A stretch of 64,000 nucleotides of DNA from the NCBI GenBank assembly GCA_021018995.1, contig CM037596.1, forward strand, positions 70,702,867-70,766,866, in the 5' to 3' direction. The stretch's first letter is position 1. Each line of letters begins with the position of its first letter. The translations under genes were made by a program, and so were the position numbers. The notes below the pieces were generated by a model. It was not told the origin of the DNA and did no database searches. It was given only the letters and a program-made list of their open reading frames with translations. This document shows, piece by piece, positions 46,916-58,112 of this stretch. This stretch comes from Chloranthus sessilifolius (Eukaryota; Streptophyta; Magnoliopsida; Chloranthales; Chloranthaceae).

Positions 46916-49900
46916 TCAGTCAGGGTGGGCCAGTGGCTCACTCAAAGAAATAGTGTTAGAGAATGCAATCGCATTCTCAAGGAACGGTTTCAATCGCTGA
47001 CCGTTAACCCGAAAAACATTCCCGTGTTTCGGGTTGATAATATCTACTGCCCCATTGGGGAGTATTCGAGAGATTTTAAAAGGACCACTCCAACGGGTTT
47101 TTAGTTTCCCCGGAAATAGATGAAGTCGGGAATTGTAGAGTAAAACTAGTTGACCAACAACGAACGATTTTCGCAGAATATTTTGATCATGAACCCGTTT
47201 CATCCGGTCCTTATACGATTTATACGATCCTTATGCATCGACGGATTTCCTCTAATTCATTTATTTGGAGACCCTTTGGGTACCGATTCGAAATCGAAAT
47301 TCAATGAGTTAAGGGCCCAAAATGCTCGATGCTCTATTTCAACCGGGAGGTGACATCCTTTACCAAAGACCAACCGATACGGCGACATGCCAATCGGAGT
47401 TTTAAATGCAGTTCTATACGCCCATAGAGCGTCATTCAATTTTAACGACCAGTCTTTACGGTTCGGATTGATTGTCTTTTCTAAAATTTGCTTAAGTTCC
47501 CGATTAGAGACTTCAACTTGGCCACTTGTCTGAGGATGGTAGGGTGTAGCAACTTTGTGTGTGACACCATATTTCTTCATTAATTGGGTGAACACTTTGT
47601 TGCAAAAGTGCTTTCCACCATCACTGATTATCGCTTTTGGAATGCCAAAACGTGAAAACACTTGATCCTTGAGAAATCTGATCACTACTCTGTGATCATT
47701 AGATTTACATGCCACGGCCTCTACCCATTTCGAAACATAGTCAACGCCGACAAGAATGAACGTATTTCCAAACGAATTCGGGAAAGGACCCATAAAATCG
47801 ATCCCCCAAACATCAAATAACTCAACTTCTAAAATTGGATTGAGCGGCATCATGTTGCGCTTTGAGATTCGGCCTAGCATTTGACAGTTGTGACAGGATT
47901 TGCAATGTTGATGGCAATCCTTAAATATCGTCGGCCAGTAGAAACCACTTTGAAAGATCTTAGCTGCAGTCTTTTTGGAACTAAAATGACCTCCACAGGC
48001 TAACTCATGACAGAACGAGATGATTCGTGGTTGCTCAGATTCAGGAATGCATCGTCGTATGATTTGATCAGACGATTTGAATAATGCGGATCCTCGAAAA
48101 ATAGTGTTTCACCCGAGCTAAGAAAATAGATTTCTCATTCCTCGACCAATGGTGAGGTAATTTCTCGGTGACTAGGAAATTGACAAGATCCGCATACCAA
48201 GGTGGGCAATCAATCCTGAACAACTGTTCATCCGGGAAGTGCTCCAAGATTGGAACAGGCTCGTCAGGTTTCTCAATAATAATTCGTGACAAATGATCGG
48301 CCACCACATTTTCTGAACCCTTCTTGTCCTTGATCTCCAAATCAAACTCTTGTAACAACAAGATCCACCTTATTAAACGTGCCTTAGCCTCTTTCTTAGC
48401 GAGCATGATATCGCGAGCGGCGTGATACTGTGAATACCACAACTTTAGATCCTAATAAATAGGATCGAAATTTATCCAACGCGAAAACTACCGCCAGTTC
48501 CTTTTCGGTGGTCGAGTAGTTCAAGCTGGCATCGTTTAGAGTCGACTCGCATAGTAGATCACATGCGTAATTTTTCTATTCGTTGCCCCAAAACAGCTCC
48601 AATTGCATAATCGGAGGTCGTATAATTTGAACGGAATTCCCGGTTGAGATTGAATTATCGGAGCCTTTATCAATTCGGCCTTAATAGCTTCAAAGGCCTG
48701 CAAACATTTATCATCAAAGATGAATGGAACATCTTTGGAAAGTAAGCTGCAGAGCGGCCGTGCTATCTTCGAAATCTTTAATAAAACGCTCAGAAAAACC
48801 GGGCGTGGCCGAAAAGATCTCGATTTCCTTCATCGTCCTCGGTGGTGGTAGGTCGGCAATTAAATCAACTTTAGCTTTATCGACCTTGATACCACAGGGC
48901 GATATGATGTGTCCCAAAACAATGCCATCTTTAACCATGAAATGACATTTTCCCGATTAAGAACAAGGTTCTTCTCCTGGCATCGTGCAAGCACTAGCGA
49001 CAAATTATTCAAACAGTCAGCAAAACTGTTTCCATGTATTGTGAAGTCGTCCATGAAGACTTCCAAGAATCGCTCGACCATATCCGAAAAATACTCAAAG
49101 ATACATCTTTGGAATGTAGGTGCATTACAAAGCCCAAACGGCATTCGTCGGTGGAGAAAGTTCCAAAAGCACATGTGAAAGTGGTCTTCTCCTGATCCTC
49201 AGGGGCAATGACTATTTGGTTATACCCGTAATAGCCTTCGAGAAGGCAATAGTACTCATGCCCGGCCAATCTTTCTAACATCGATCGATAAAGCGGAAGT
49301 GGAAAGTGATCTTTCCTCGTCATCAAATTTAACTTTCGATAATCGATGCACACTCTCCACCCTGTTTGAATTTTTGTAGGGACCAGTATGTTTTCTTCAT
49401 TCTTTACCACTGTGATTCCCGATTTCTTAGGGACCACTTGTGTGGGGCTGACCCATTTACTGTCCGAGATGGGGTATATGATTCCAGCATCTAAAAGTTT
49501 GATTACCTCATTTCGGACCACATCTTGCATGATAGGGTTCAGTCTCCTCTGTGGTTCCCTAGAAGGCTTAGCATTGTCTTCCAAATGGATTCGGTGCATA
49601 CACACCGTTGGACTAATGCCTTTGATATCTTTTATCGACCAACCGATGGCACTTTTGTGCTCTTTGAGTACATTCATGAGTCGGCCTTGCTGATTCGCAT
49701 CCAGTGTTGATGATATGATAACAGGTTGAGTTTCATTCTCCCCCAGGTAGGCATACTTGAGATTCTCCGGAAGAGGTTTAAGTTCTAAGGACACTTTCTC
49801 CTCCTCTTTTGGCTTTTCCTCGATTAATTCAATTTGAGTTCCACACTCTATTTCCTGTTCTTCACCCAGACGTGGTGTGGAATCCAACATGTGATTTACT

Positions 49901-50979
49901 TCTTGGATTAGTTGATCCATATCGAAATTTTCTCCAAAATGCGCAAGACAAGCTGCTAGAGGATCCTCAGATTCAGATGCATTAAATATTTCCTCTACAA
50001 TTTCATCGAGTATGCAAGCTTGTGCATGTTCGTCATCCTCCATGGGTGCTTGGCAATATTAAAAATGTTGAGTTCAATCATATTCCCATAATGATTCATG
50101 ATCCCATTTTACAATTGATCGGTAGCATTGGAGGTTGCTAGGAATGGTCTTCCTAGAATCACTTTGGAATATTATTTTCAAATTTGATCTTTGGTTCGTC
50201 TAGAACAACAAAATCTACGGAAAGTAGAAAGAATCCACCTTGATGAGGACATCTTCTACAATTCCTCGAGGGATCTTCTACGGATCGGTAAGGAAGGGTC
50301 ATTGCGGTCTTGAGTTCTCCCAATTCGAGCTCCTTATACAGAATAAGGCAACAAGTTAACACTTGCTCCTAAGTCCAAAGAGCACGATCAATACGATTAT
50401 CGCCGATAATGATCGAGATTGTAGGACAACACTTTGGGTCCTTGTATTTGATCGGGAGCTTTGCTTTGCATCTTGAACTAACTTTCGGCTAAGAAAGCCT
50501 TTTTGAATATTGGTCTTTCTTTTAATTGTGACCAATTCCTTCAAAATTTAGCATAAGCGGGTACTTGACGGATGGCATCCAAGAAAGGAATATTAATTTT
50601 AATTGCTTGAAAATCTCATTTATTCCTTCCACATCACGATTTCTCGTGGTGCCATCAATCTTCTGGGTATGGTGCTTTTAACAAGACTCTTATTTTGTTC
50701 CCTCTTGTTATCGATATTTCTTTTGCTTGTACTTTGTCATCAATTTCTTCTCTCTCTTGATTTCTTCTCTCCATCGACTCTTCCTCCTCCTGGCAACACT
50801 ACTTTGTTATCGACTGCTTTCCGGATCTCAACGTTGTGATCGAATTTGTTGTTGATTATCCTCTTGTGTTGAAGTTGATGTTTGTTCAACAACCATTTGG
50901 CCCTTAGGTTAGGAACGAGTTGGCTTGAAGCGAACCTTTTCTCTTTCACGGAGAAAGGATGCCAATTGCCCAATTTGGG
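46916..50979 (-). pseudogene. pol: Element C pol region (protease, RT, RNase H, integrase)
   Basis: On the minus strand: protease-like residue around 50360-50160 (FFLLSVDFVVLDE). RT with GWRVCIDYRKLN (about 49360) and the catalytic FMDD (about 49050), the Athila form. RNase H end [14 protein letters not shown] (about 48300). Integrase with an HHCC region (about 48040-47890), core GIDFMGPFP (about 47800), [21 protein letters not shown] (about 47530), and a C-terminal RWSGPFKI (about 47080). No chromodomain. Broken at many places; fossil. Confidence 0.9.
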
Positions 50980-52343
50980 TCTCTATTTTAGAGATTGAGG
51001 GCGTGTGAGAATGGATGAGTTTCATCAGTCCTCGTAGAAGGAGTTTGTGTATGAGGCGTTGGTGATTTCCTGTGGGTTGTTAAATCCGGTGGTGGAAATG
51101 TCGGCACAATATTTTGTTGTGGTTGGTTTTGATAACCTCCCATTGGTTGTAAATGAAAATTCTGGTTCATTTGCCGTGGTCGCCAACCTTTGATTTTGAT
51201 TGTATTGAAATTGATTCGGGTTATTGAACCCTTCTTTGAAATTGCCCTTGACCGTAGTTCTGCTGCGGTCCTTGATTGAAATTTTGTTGGGGATAAAAGT
51301 TCATCCCCCGCTTCTGCGCATTCTTTGATTATCTTGTTTCCATGAGAAATTTGGGTGGTTTCTCCACTATTTGGGTTATTCTCATTGAAAACGTTTCCTT
51401 GATTCCATAATTATTCACTACATTTAATTGTTCAGATGTGTCTTCATGATAGTTCTGCATTGAAGGACATTCATCTGCCATATGCATTGGACTTGCACAA
51501 ATTGAACACGGGTCAGGTTGTGTATTGACCATATGCACATTCTTCTTTACTTTCAATTCCTCCACTTGTTGAGTGAGGAAATCAATTTATAATCAGATCT
51601 GGGGAATCCTTTTACGCATATCCTCCTTTCTTTGTTGAACTCCGGCTTGATCCGGGTTTGACCGCTTGTTCCAGTCTTTGTGAAATCGATCTTTGAGAGT
51701 CCTCAGCTAGCTTTTCTAAGAAAGCATAAGATTCGGTTTCTTTAAGGCTCAGGAATCCTCCGCCATTCATTGACTCCACCAGATGTCTATTTGGTTGATT
51801 TAATCCATTGTAGAAACACTGGACTAGTCTCCACTTTGAGTATCCATGGTGTGGACATTTGAGTAAGAGATCCATGAATCTATCCCAAGCTTCATATAAT
51901 CTCTCATCTTCCTCTTCATTGAACTCCGTGATTTCACGTCTAAGGGCATTCGTCTTCGCCATAGGGAAGAACTTTGATAGAAACTTTTTGACCATCTGAT
52001 CCCAGGTGGTTATGGATCCTGATGGTAGAGAATTTAACCATGCTTTCGCTTTATCCTTTATAGAGAAAGGAAATAAGCGCAGCCGAACAGATTCTTCGCT
52101 GAAATTTTGGTAAACAGATGAGCAGACTTCAACGAAGTCTTTAACATGCTGGTATGGATCTTCTCGATCCATGCCGTGAAAGATTGGAAGGATTTGGATG
52201 ACATTTGTCCGAATTTCAAACCGGCCACCAGGTGTGGCGGGGTACACAATGCATGATGGGGTGTTTGTAGTTATTGGAGAAAACAATTCTCTCAATGTTG
52301 GTTCTTCCTCTTGTTCGAGTTGCCCATTCATGTTGTCAGTCAT
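50980..52343 (-). pseudogene. gag: Element C gag region
   Basis: Athila-type gag: TLRELFSPITTNTPSCI near the start, then LPIFHGMDREDPYQHVKDF and KAWLNSLPSGSITTWDQM. The CCHC knuckle CSICASPMHMADEC follows (about 51480-51525), then a Pro/Gln-rich tail. Starts MTDNMNGQLEQ at 52343. Broken at several places; fossil. Confidence 0.88.
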
Positions 52344-52536
52344 ATTGACTTCAGTGGATGATTCACTTAAAACTTTCTGCCTTGATCTAGCGTCCTTACG
52401 ATTTGGCCGAAGCGAACGCGTTCGATCTCGAATTTACTTCTAAATTTCTCTCTTTAGAAGACCTAGTGTGCATACAAAGGATGCACAAAGCAGAGGTTTT
52501 CGGCAGAACAACCTCAAAACAAAAATAAAATTTTTC

Positions 52537-52581
<45 letters not shown>

Positions 52582-52583
<2 letters not shown>

Positions 52584-52652
52584 GATTAATCGAGTATAAC
52601 TCGATCAATCGAGGACAACTCGATGCATCGACAGTTTGGGTCGATGCATCGA
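52582..52652. repeat. Palindrome cluster in the leader between C 5' LTR and gag
   Basis: TCGATTAATCGA, TCGATCAATCGA and two TCGATGCATCGA, flanked by long T runs (52538-52578 and 52663-52685). Confidence 0.85.
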
Positions 52653-52769
52653 CCTCCAGAAATTTTTTTTTTTTTTTTTTTTTTTAATTAAGCAGAAATA
52701 CTATTTTAATCCTCGAAAATTCCTAAAATTTACTGTCTACCAAAAATTCAGATTTTCTAAATTTAATCC

Positions 52770-52788
52770 CCGGCAACGGCGCCAAAAA
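52770..52788 (-). other. Primer-binding site, element C
   Basis: Minus strand TGGCGCCGTTGCCGGGG, three to four bases from the 5' LTR; the tRNA-Asp-type site typical of Athila. Confidence 0.9.
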
Positions 52789-52790
52789 CT

Positions 52791-54561
52791 TGATGTGATT
52801 TTTTAATGTATGTTTTACTCGCAAGTGCACGAATCGGTTTGTATATAATGGGTGCGGAGTACGAGATCGTTCCCACGAGGACTAATGTTGAAATACCTAA
52901 AAGAGACAAGCAATTCTAGAAATCGGTAAAGATCTAACAGTATTCTACCAATTTTATGATTTAAGTGGTTGGTGAGATGGTAATTAATGACTACAAACTA
53001 AAATTCAATTGATGATTAACAAATAAAAGTAAAGATGATGATAAAGATGAAGATACTAAATCCTCCCATCTTTGGTCCGTTCTTCCTATAATATAAATCT
53101 AAGGATTAACTTATGAGATATTCATTGGTAACAAACATCTTTTATGGAAGATCAATGGTCAACACCCTAATAGGTTCCATGTTGCATCCCTGCAATTAGG
53201 ACTTAGATAATTTTCATATATAGATCTGGGATCAAGGGTACGGCTAGACACGCATGATCTCAGGTTCAAATAAAAACCATCCCCAAAGTGGGTGAAAATT
53301 CCAATAAGAATACCACTTACAAATCTGAAATCAAGGGCATGGCTCGGCACACTTTATTCAGATTAGTGATATTCGAGATAAAATTACCATTCTGAGAACC
53401 AAGATCAGGGCATGGCTTCGATCATAATCATAATTAAATCCACACAACAAAGACCATAACAATGATAGGGTAAAATTACCGTCACAGATCTGAGATCCCG
53501 GGCATGGCTCGGCACACGCGATCCCGGTTAGTGGTGGGGATTTCATCCATTCATGATAGCACAACAACCATAAAAATAAAATCTCATATTTTAATCCTAA
53601 ATTTATATTATTAAAAGTACATCCCTCGGATGGGAATCATTAGATCCTCATCCCTATAAATTTAGCCACACATATTGTAAGTAAATGACATAAATAAATA
53701 AAGACGGGAAAATAACATTAATTAAAATTACCTCAAACTTCAAAATAAATTACCTTGATCCACACGTATGATCTTCAGAAAATTAATGCAGAAATAAACT
53801 TTGAATGAAATTTGGGAATGAGTACTTGAAAAATTAAAGAACAAAGCTCTCAAAAAGAAATAATAAAACTTCCTATTTTTATGAAAAATAATGGCTAAAA
53901 ACTAAGAACACTAAGAACTAAAACTAAAAACTCTAATTCTAATCTCTACTTTCTACTCCTCTACGTTTACTACTTTTTCCCGAAGTGTTTGAGTCTTTAA
54001 ATAGATTCCGTCGCGCAAAGGTTTCCCAGGCCGAGTTTTTATAGTCGATTAATCGACTCATGACCCTCGATGCATCGAGCCGACAGAAAATCCTCAAAAT
54101 CACGTTTCTAGTGTCAGAATCGTGTCAGACTGCTATTCCTGCTCGATTAATCGACCTGTAGGGTCGATGCATCGACCCCAGAAATCCGTGAAAATCAGCA
54201 CTTTTTGTGGTTCAGACACTGCTTCGGTATTTCGGCCATAACTTTCTGTCCCGAACTCGGATTGAGACGATTCTTACGCCGTTGGAAAGCTGACGAAAAG
54301 ATCTACAACTTTCATGTTTTGACAATTTTGTAATTCGGCCGTCTTGAAGGTCCAAATTTAGCCGCAAGTCGCACCAAGTTTTTGATTACCCGAAATTGCA
54401 GTGTTTTTGCATTATATTCCGAATTCTTGCACTGTTTTCTATACTTGGCTCATATTTACCTGAAACACTTCAAATCTAATAAATCTTATCAGATAGCCTT
54501 CATCGGACAGCTAAATATAGGTATTTAGGGGTGAAATATTCTCATTTTTCAGTACTCATCA
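52791..54561 (-). repeat. Element C 5' LTR
   Basis: 1771 bp, nearly identical to 40088-41874. Main differences are a patch of small indels (about 53366-53450) and longer A runs (about 53830-53960). Palindrome pairs at 54044-54178, shared block at 54210-54380. Confidence 0.93.
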
Positions 54562-55515
54562 GTTTCTAAGCCCAATGTTTTTACACCAGTTGTGATATAT
54601 TGCATGTGTTTCGCCATACTTAGGTTGAGCCGGACCTTAGGGTGGTTAAGTGCTAGCTCGGATTGAGAAATTCGTGAATTTAATTTGCCTATGAGGTAGG
54701 GAATATTCTGAACTTGTACACTTGATTACGAAAGCATGTATGTAGTGATGTTCTATAGATGCATGTTCGTTTAAAGCATAATTAAGTGCTTGTATTTAAA
54801 ATGTTAAGATAAGCATGTGAAATTAAGATGTGTGTGTGTGCGTACACGGAAATGAGAAAGTTATAAGCACAAGAAAAGAGACATCCCAGGAATGTATATG
54901 TGAGCTGGGCATCTGAGTGATGCATCTAAATGTGTGACATCCCAGGGATGTATAGTTCATGTGAATATATACGTGATGGGAAAATACGTGAATGGGCTTT
55001 GAACTACTAATAATTAGCACAATTACAATGTGAATAACTATATGTAGTTGCACAATTGATTTAAAGTTTGGAGAATATCCCATCGACGCGGCGGTATACC
55101 CGTGACTGACTCGGTAGGATATCCGTGACCGGTACGACAGCTAATCCGTACATCAGTATGACATCCCAGGAATGTAAGTGAGGTATGTGCTCGTCGCCTA
55201 TGAGAAAGGGACTTGAGTTATGTTGCATGAAAAATAGTCTGATTGGATGACAATGGTGGGTATTCCATCGGGGCTCGAAGATATATTGCTCGGGGATTAT
55301 TTAAGTTACTTGATTTAAGTCATGAGACCAGCCCTGATGTAATATGAGAACCAATTGAGCATGAGATGCCATGTGTAGTGTAGCAAATGTTTTATGTTCA
55401 TTTTTCCAGTATCTCAAACTATTTTCTAACCATTTATATTGATAAAATCATGCTTCAATTATACCATGAAATGTATGTGAGTAAGATGGATTTACATGTT
55501 CAAATATCTTTCCCT

Positions 55516-55538
55516 ATTGAGCTAGGATGTAGCTCAAT
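55516..55538 (+). promoter_or_regulatory. Conserved LTR hairpin in D
   Basis: ATTGAGCTA and TAGCTCAAT flank the loop GGATG, a 9-bp stem. E inserted 19 bases after it. Confidence 0.6.
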
Positions 55539-56285
55539 CTTTTTAACTATATGTCACTGTAAAGACCCGTATTTTGAAGCCGAGTTAGACTGACCCTGTG
55601 TGTGTATTCGGCTTGGCAACCGACGTCACCATTTGTTTTGGATTTTTATCTAGATGTGATTGTGCGGACAGATTTTAATTTAGAGCCCATTTGGACCCTC
55701 GTGCGAAAGTTGTGCACCGACCTCGGTGTAGCCGCTCAACACCGGACTTGAGTTTTAAAATTAGAAGTGTATAATACATAAGATGTATGTATGTGTTTTA
55801 CTTTGTGAGCAATCCTATTATAAGAAGGAATTGCATTCCCGTATTATACTAGGTTTTGTTAAGAGAGGATAGTTACCCAACCGTGTGAAACTCCGTCTTC
55901 TCTCTTCTTCAATCATCGTAGGAGATCGGTTTAGAAAACCTCCTTCTCTAGAACCCTCTTTGTTGAAAGCACTTAAACCTTAGAAAGAACTTGAATCAAC
56001 CTTGGATTCGTAGTTGGATATTGGGAGAGGTTGAGATCATTGGGGGCGTGTTGGAGTTGTCTCTGTGAACTCGTGGGATCGATCGCGGCGCGAATCGTTG
56101 AGGAAATCCGTCGGTTTCGTTCCGAAGCTCCATTCGCGTGACTCATTTCTAATCTAGGAATTCTTAGATTAAATGTACGTTTTAATTAAACTTTTTGATT
56201 AAATCATTAGATTAGCCATGGGTTTTGCTTTGGGATGTATGGGTTTCGATTCGGGTGAAAACCAGCGAAATCGCGTCGCTGTAGC

Positions 56286-56540
56286 TCGCTCGAACGAGCT
56301 ATTATCATCGCTCAAGCGAGGTATCACCGAACTCCGACATTGCCTTAGTATTTTAGTCATAACCTTTTATCCCGAACTCTGATTGAGACGATTCATTTTG
56401 CGTTGGAAAGCTAATAGAAAAATCTACAACTTTCATGTTTTAACCAATGCATGGATGAATCGTCTTGATGGTCAAAAATATATGAGAATGTTACATCAAA
56501 TCGCTCGAGCGAGCTATTATCATCGCTCGAGCGAGGTATT
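56286..56540. repeat. CGCTCGAGCGAG palindromes, E LTR
   Basis: Two pairs: CGCTCGAACGAG with CGCTCAAGCGAG (56286-56325) and two CGCTCGAGCGAG (56501-56537), the members of each pair spaced by CTATTATCAT. Pair plus following block forms a unit of about 214 bp present twice. Confidence 0.88.
56335..56500 (+). repeat. Shared LTR block, copy 1 in E
   Basis: Matches the C and G blocks: CATAACCTTTTATCCCGAAC, ATTGAGACGATTC, GCGTTGGAAAGCTAATAG, CTACAACTTTCATGTTTT. Confidence 0.82.
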
Positions 56541-56544
56541 GTCG

Positions 56545-56715
56545 AACTTCGACATTGCCTTGGTATTTTAGTCATACCTTTTTGTCCCGAACTCCGATTG
56601 AGACGATTCTTTTTGCGTTGGAAAGCTAATAGACAAATCTACAACTTTTATGTTTTGACCAACTCATGGATCAATCGTCTTGATAGTCAAAAATATATGA
56701 GAATATTACATCAAA
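56545..56715 (+). repeat. Shared LTR block, copy 2 in E
   Basis: Tandem copy of 56335-56500 with few changes. Confidence 0.85.
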
Positions 56716-57943
56716 TTCTAGGATTGGCGCAACTTGCCTGTTTTGACTTGTTTTTGAGGAAACGCTTAAATAGGTCTATATTATTAGTAATTAGAGTTTA
56801 TCTTAATGCATGAATGTATATTGTGATGTAGATTGAGGGCGAGAGGCCATCAATAGGACCTTGCTTGACTTCGCATAACTCCGAGTTTTAGGTAGGAGAA
56901 TCTCATCTTTACAGTATTTTATTTTAATTCGCATGGATATTTTGAATTAAAATCTTTAAACTTGCATATGCCATTGAAATCACATCTGAACCTGAAATTG
57001 ATATGAATGATGAAAATCTAAATCTACGAATCACTCAAACAATCGCTTAAGCTACGAAAATCTGAAATCAAGAACTGAACTATGTATAAGAGACTTTACA
57101 TCGCATTTATATTAGTATTATGATTGACACAACGACCCTCAAAAATTCTGAATAATTTCTGGCACAAGTTTCCCTCATTACGTAGGGGCTTGTTGCATCC
57201 TGAAAAAGGGTTCATGAACGATGATGGTAGGCAGGGGTTCCCATCGGCTATATTCCTGCTCTCGAGATATAGTTTACTCGGGAGGTATTTTAAGTTGAGG
57301 ATTAAGTCATGAATTACTGAACTTTGCATATAGAAGTTAGAGGAACTAAGATCTTGAAACTTCATCTGTTCTTGAAATTTTTACACATTTAGAAATAAAT
57401 CTTACATATGATTTCGCACCTAAATTGATTTATTATACCTTATATGTTTGACAAGTTATATTCCAATATTTGTTTTGAAACCATATTAGTTAAAGTAAAA
57501 TGCCGTAGATGTCTTTCTTCTACTGAGCTTTGTTGGTTAGCTCACTCCGACTATACGTTCAGGTGGTCTGTGTATCGACGTGGCTATTCCGACTAAGTGC
57601 CTAAGGAAGAGCTTGAGGTTCCTCCTGAGGAGTTTTTCCCAGTATAGAACTTACTGATTTTCTTATTTGTGGTGAGAGTTAGACTTGAATTTGTGGGCCC
57701 ATTTTAGTTGGATACCATAGTTTTATATTTGACGTTGATTTACATTATGAGCCATGTTTTGATGATGGTCGGCCATCATCGGTGGTTCTTTACTTTTAAT
57801 TGCTTCGCATTTATTTTAGCTATGGATATTTATTACGCTTTACTCTGATATGTGCCCTGTTTGTCCGGCTTATCGTTTATTCGATAGGTTGGCGAACCGG
57901 CCTTTCCTATACCTGAAGGATTGGAAAAGTCGGGTAAATCAGT

Positions 57944-57955
57944 TGGTATCGAGCC
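57944..57955 (+). other. Primer-binding site, element E
   Basis: TGGTATCGAGCC two bases after the LTR, close to the initiator-tRNA-Met site. Confidence 0.75.
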
Positions 57956-58112
57956 ATGGTTTTAGATTCTCTAAGGACCCATGAGAACCAACCGTGACCC
58001 TAAGATTCGCATCGAGTCATGTCGTTAGGTCCGAGAATCACTAATCTTGTGATTGTGATTGTCTTTACAATCAATGTTGGTGATGTTGTGGTGTTCACAA
58101 TGACAAATCGAG

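Larger units (their letters stand above)
40088..54561 (-). mobile_element. Element C: Athila-like Ty3/gypsy retrotransposon
   Basis: Full-length by structure on the minus strand (about 14.5 kb), flanked by GTTTC (40083-40087 and 54562-54566). Primer site TGGCGCCGTTGCCGGGGA (tRNA-Asp type), Athila gag and pol, then two further ORFs before the 3' LTR. The LTRs are nearly identical by eye (a few substitutions, A-run changes and one patch of indels), so the insertion is recent. Yet gag, pol and the first extra ORF are broken at well over ten places. It is therefore likely a copy of an already defective template. Fossil. Confidence 0.92.
39108..55557 (+). mobile_element. LTR D (Tekay-like), split by element C and then by element E
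   Basis: Starts TGTAACGTCCCG at 39108, runs to 40087, resumes at 54562 and is cut at 55557 where E inserted. Any remaining right part lies beyond the window. LTR-type content: CGTTCGATCGA array, GGATATCCGTGACCGG, and the hairpin 55516-55538 with a 9-bp stem. Only one LTR is in view, so full element versus solo LTR cannot be decided. It predates both C and E. Fossil. Confidence 0.8.
55558..57941 (+). repeat. Element E 5' LTR
   Basis: TGTAAAGACCCG to GGTAAATCA. Contains a TATA-like ATTATAAG (about 55817-55824), the CGCTCGAGCGAG palindromes, two tandem copies of the shared block, hairpin TGAGCT/AGCTCA (57524-57544), and a coding-like acidic end (ELEVPPEEFFPV, ending about 57647). Confidence 0.9.

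Noticed and set aside
48724-48945. Plus-strand open frames across element C (for example 48724-48945 and 49388-49693)
   Set aside because: Antisense shadows of the minus-strand RT region.
56383-56813. Two open frames (RRFxLRWKANRxIYNFxVLTN) as a small protein family
   Set aside because: They are two tandem copies of the shared LTR block; similarity follows from DNA duplication, and the C and G copies do not keep the frame.
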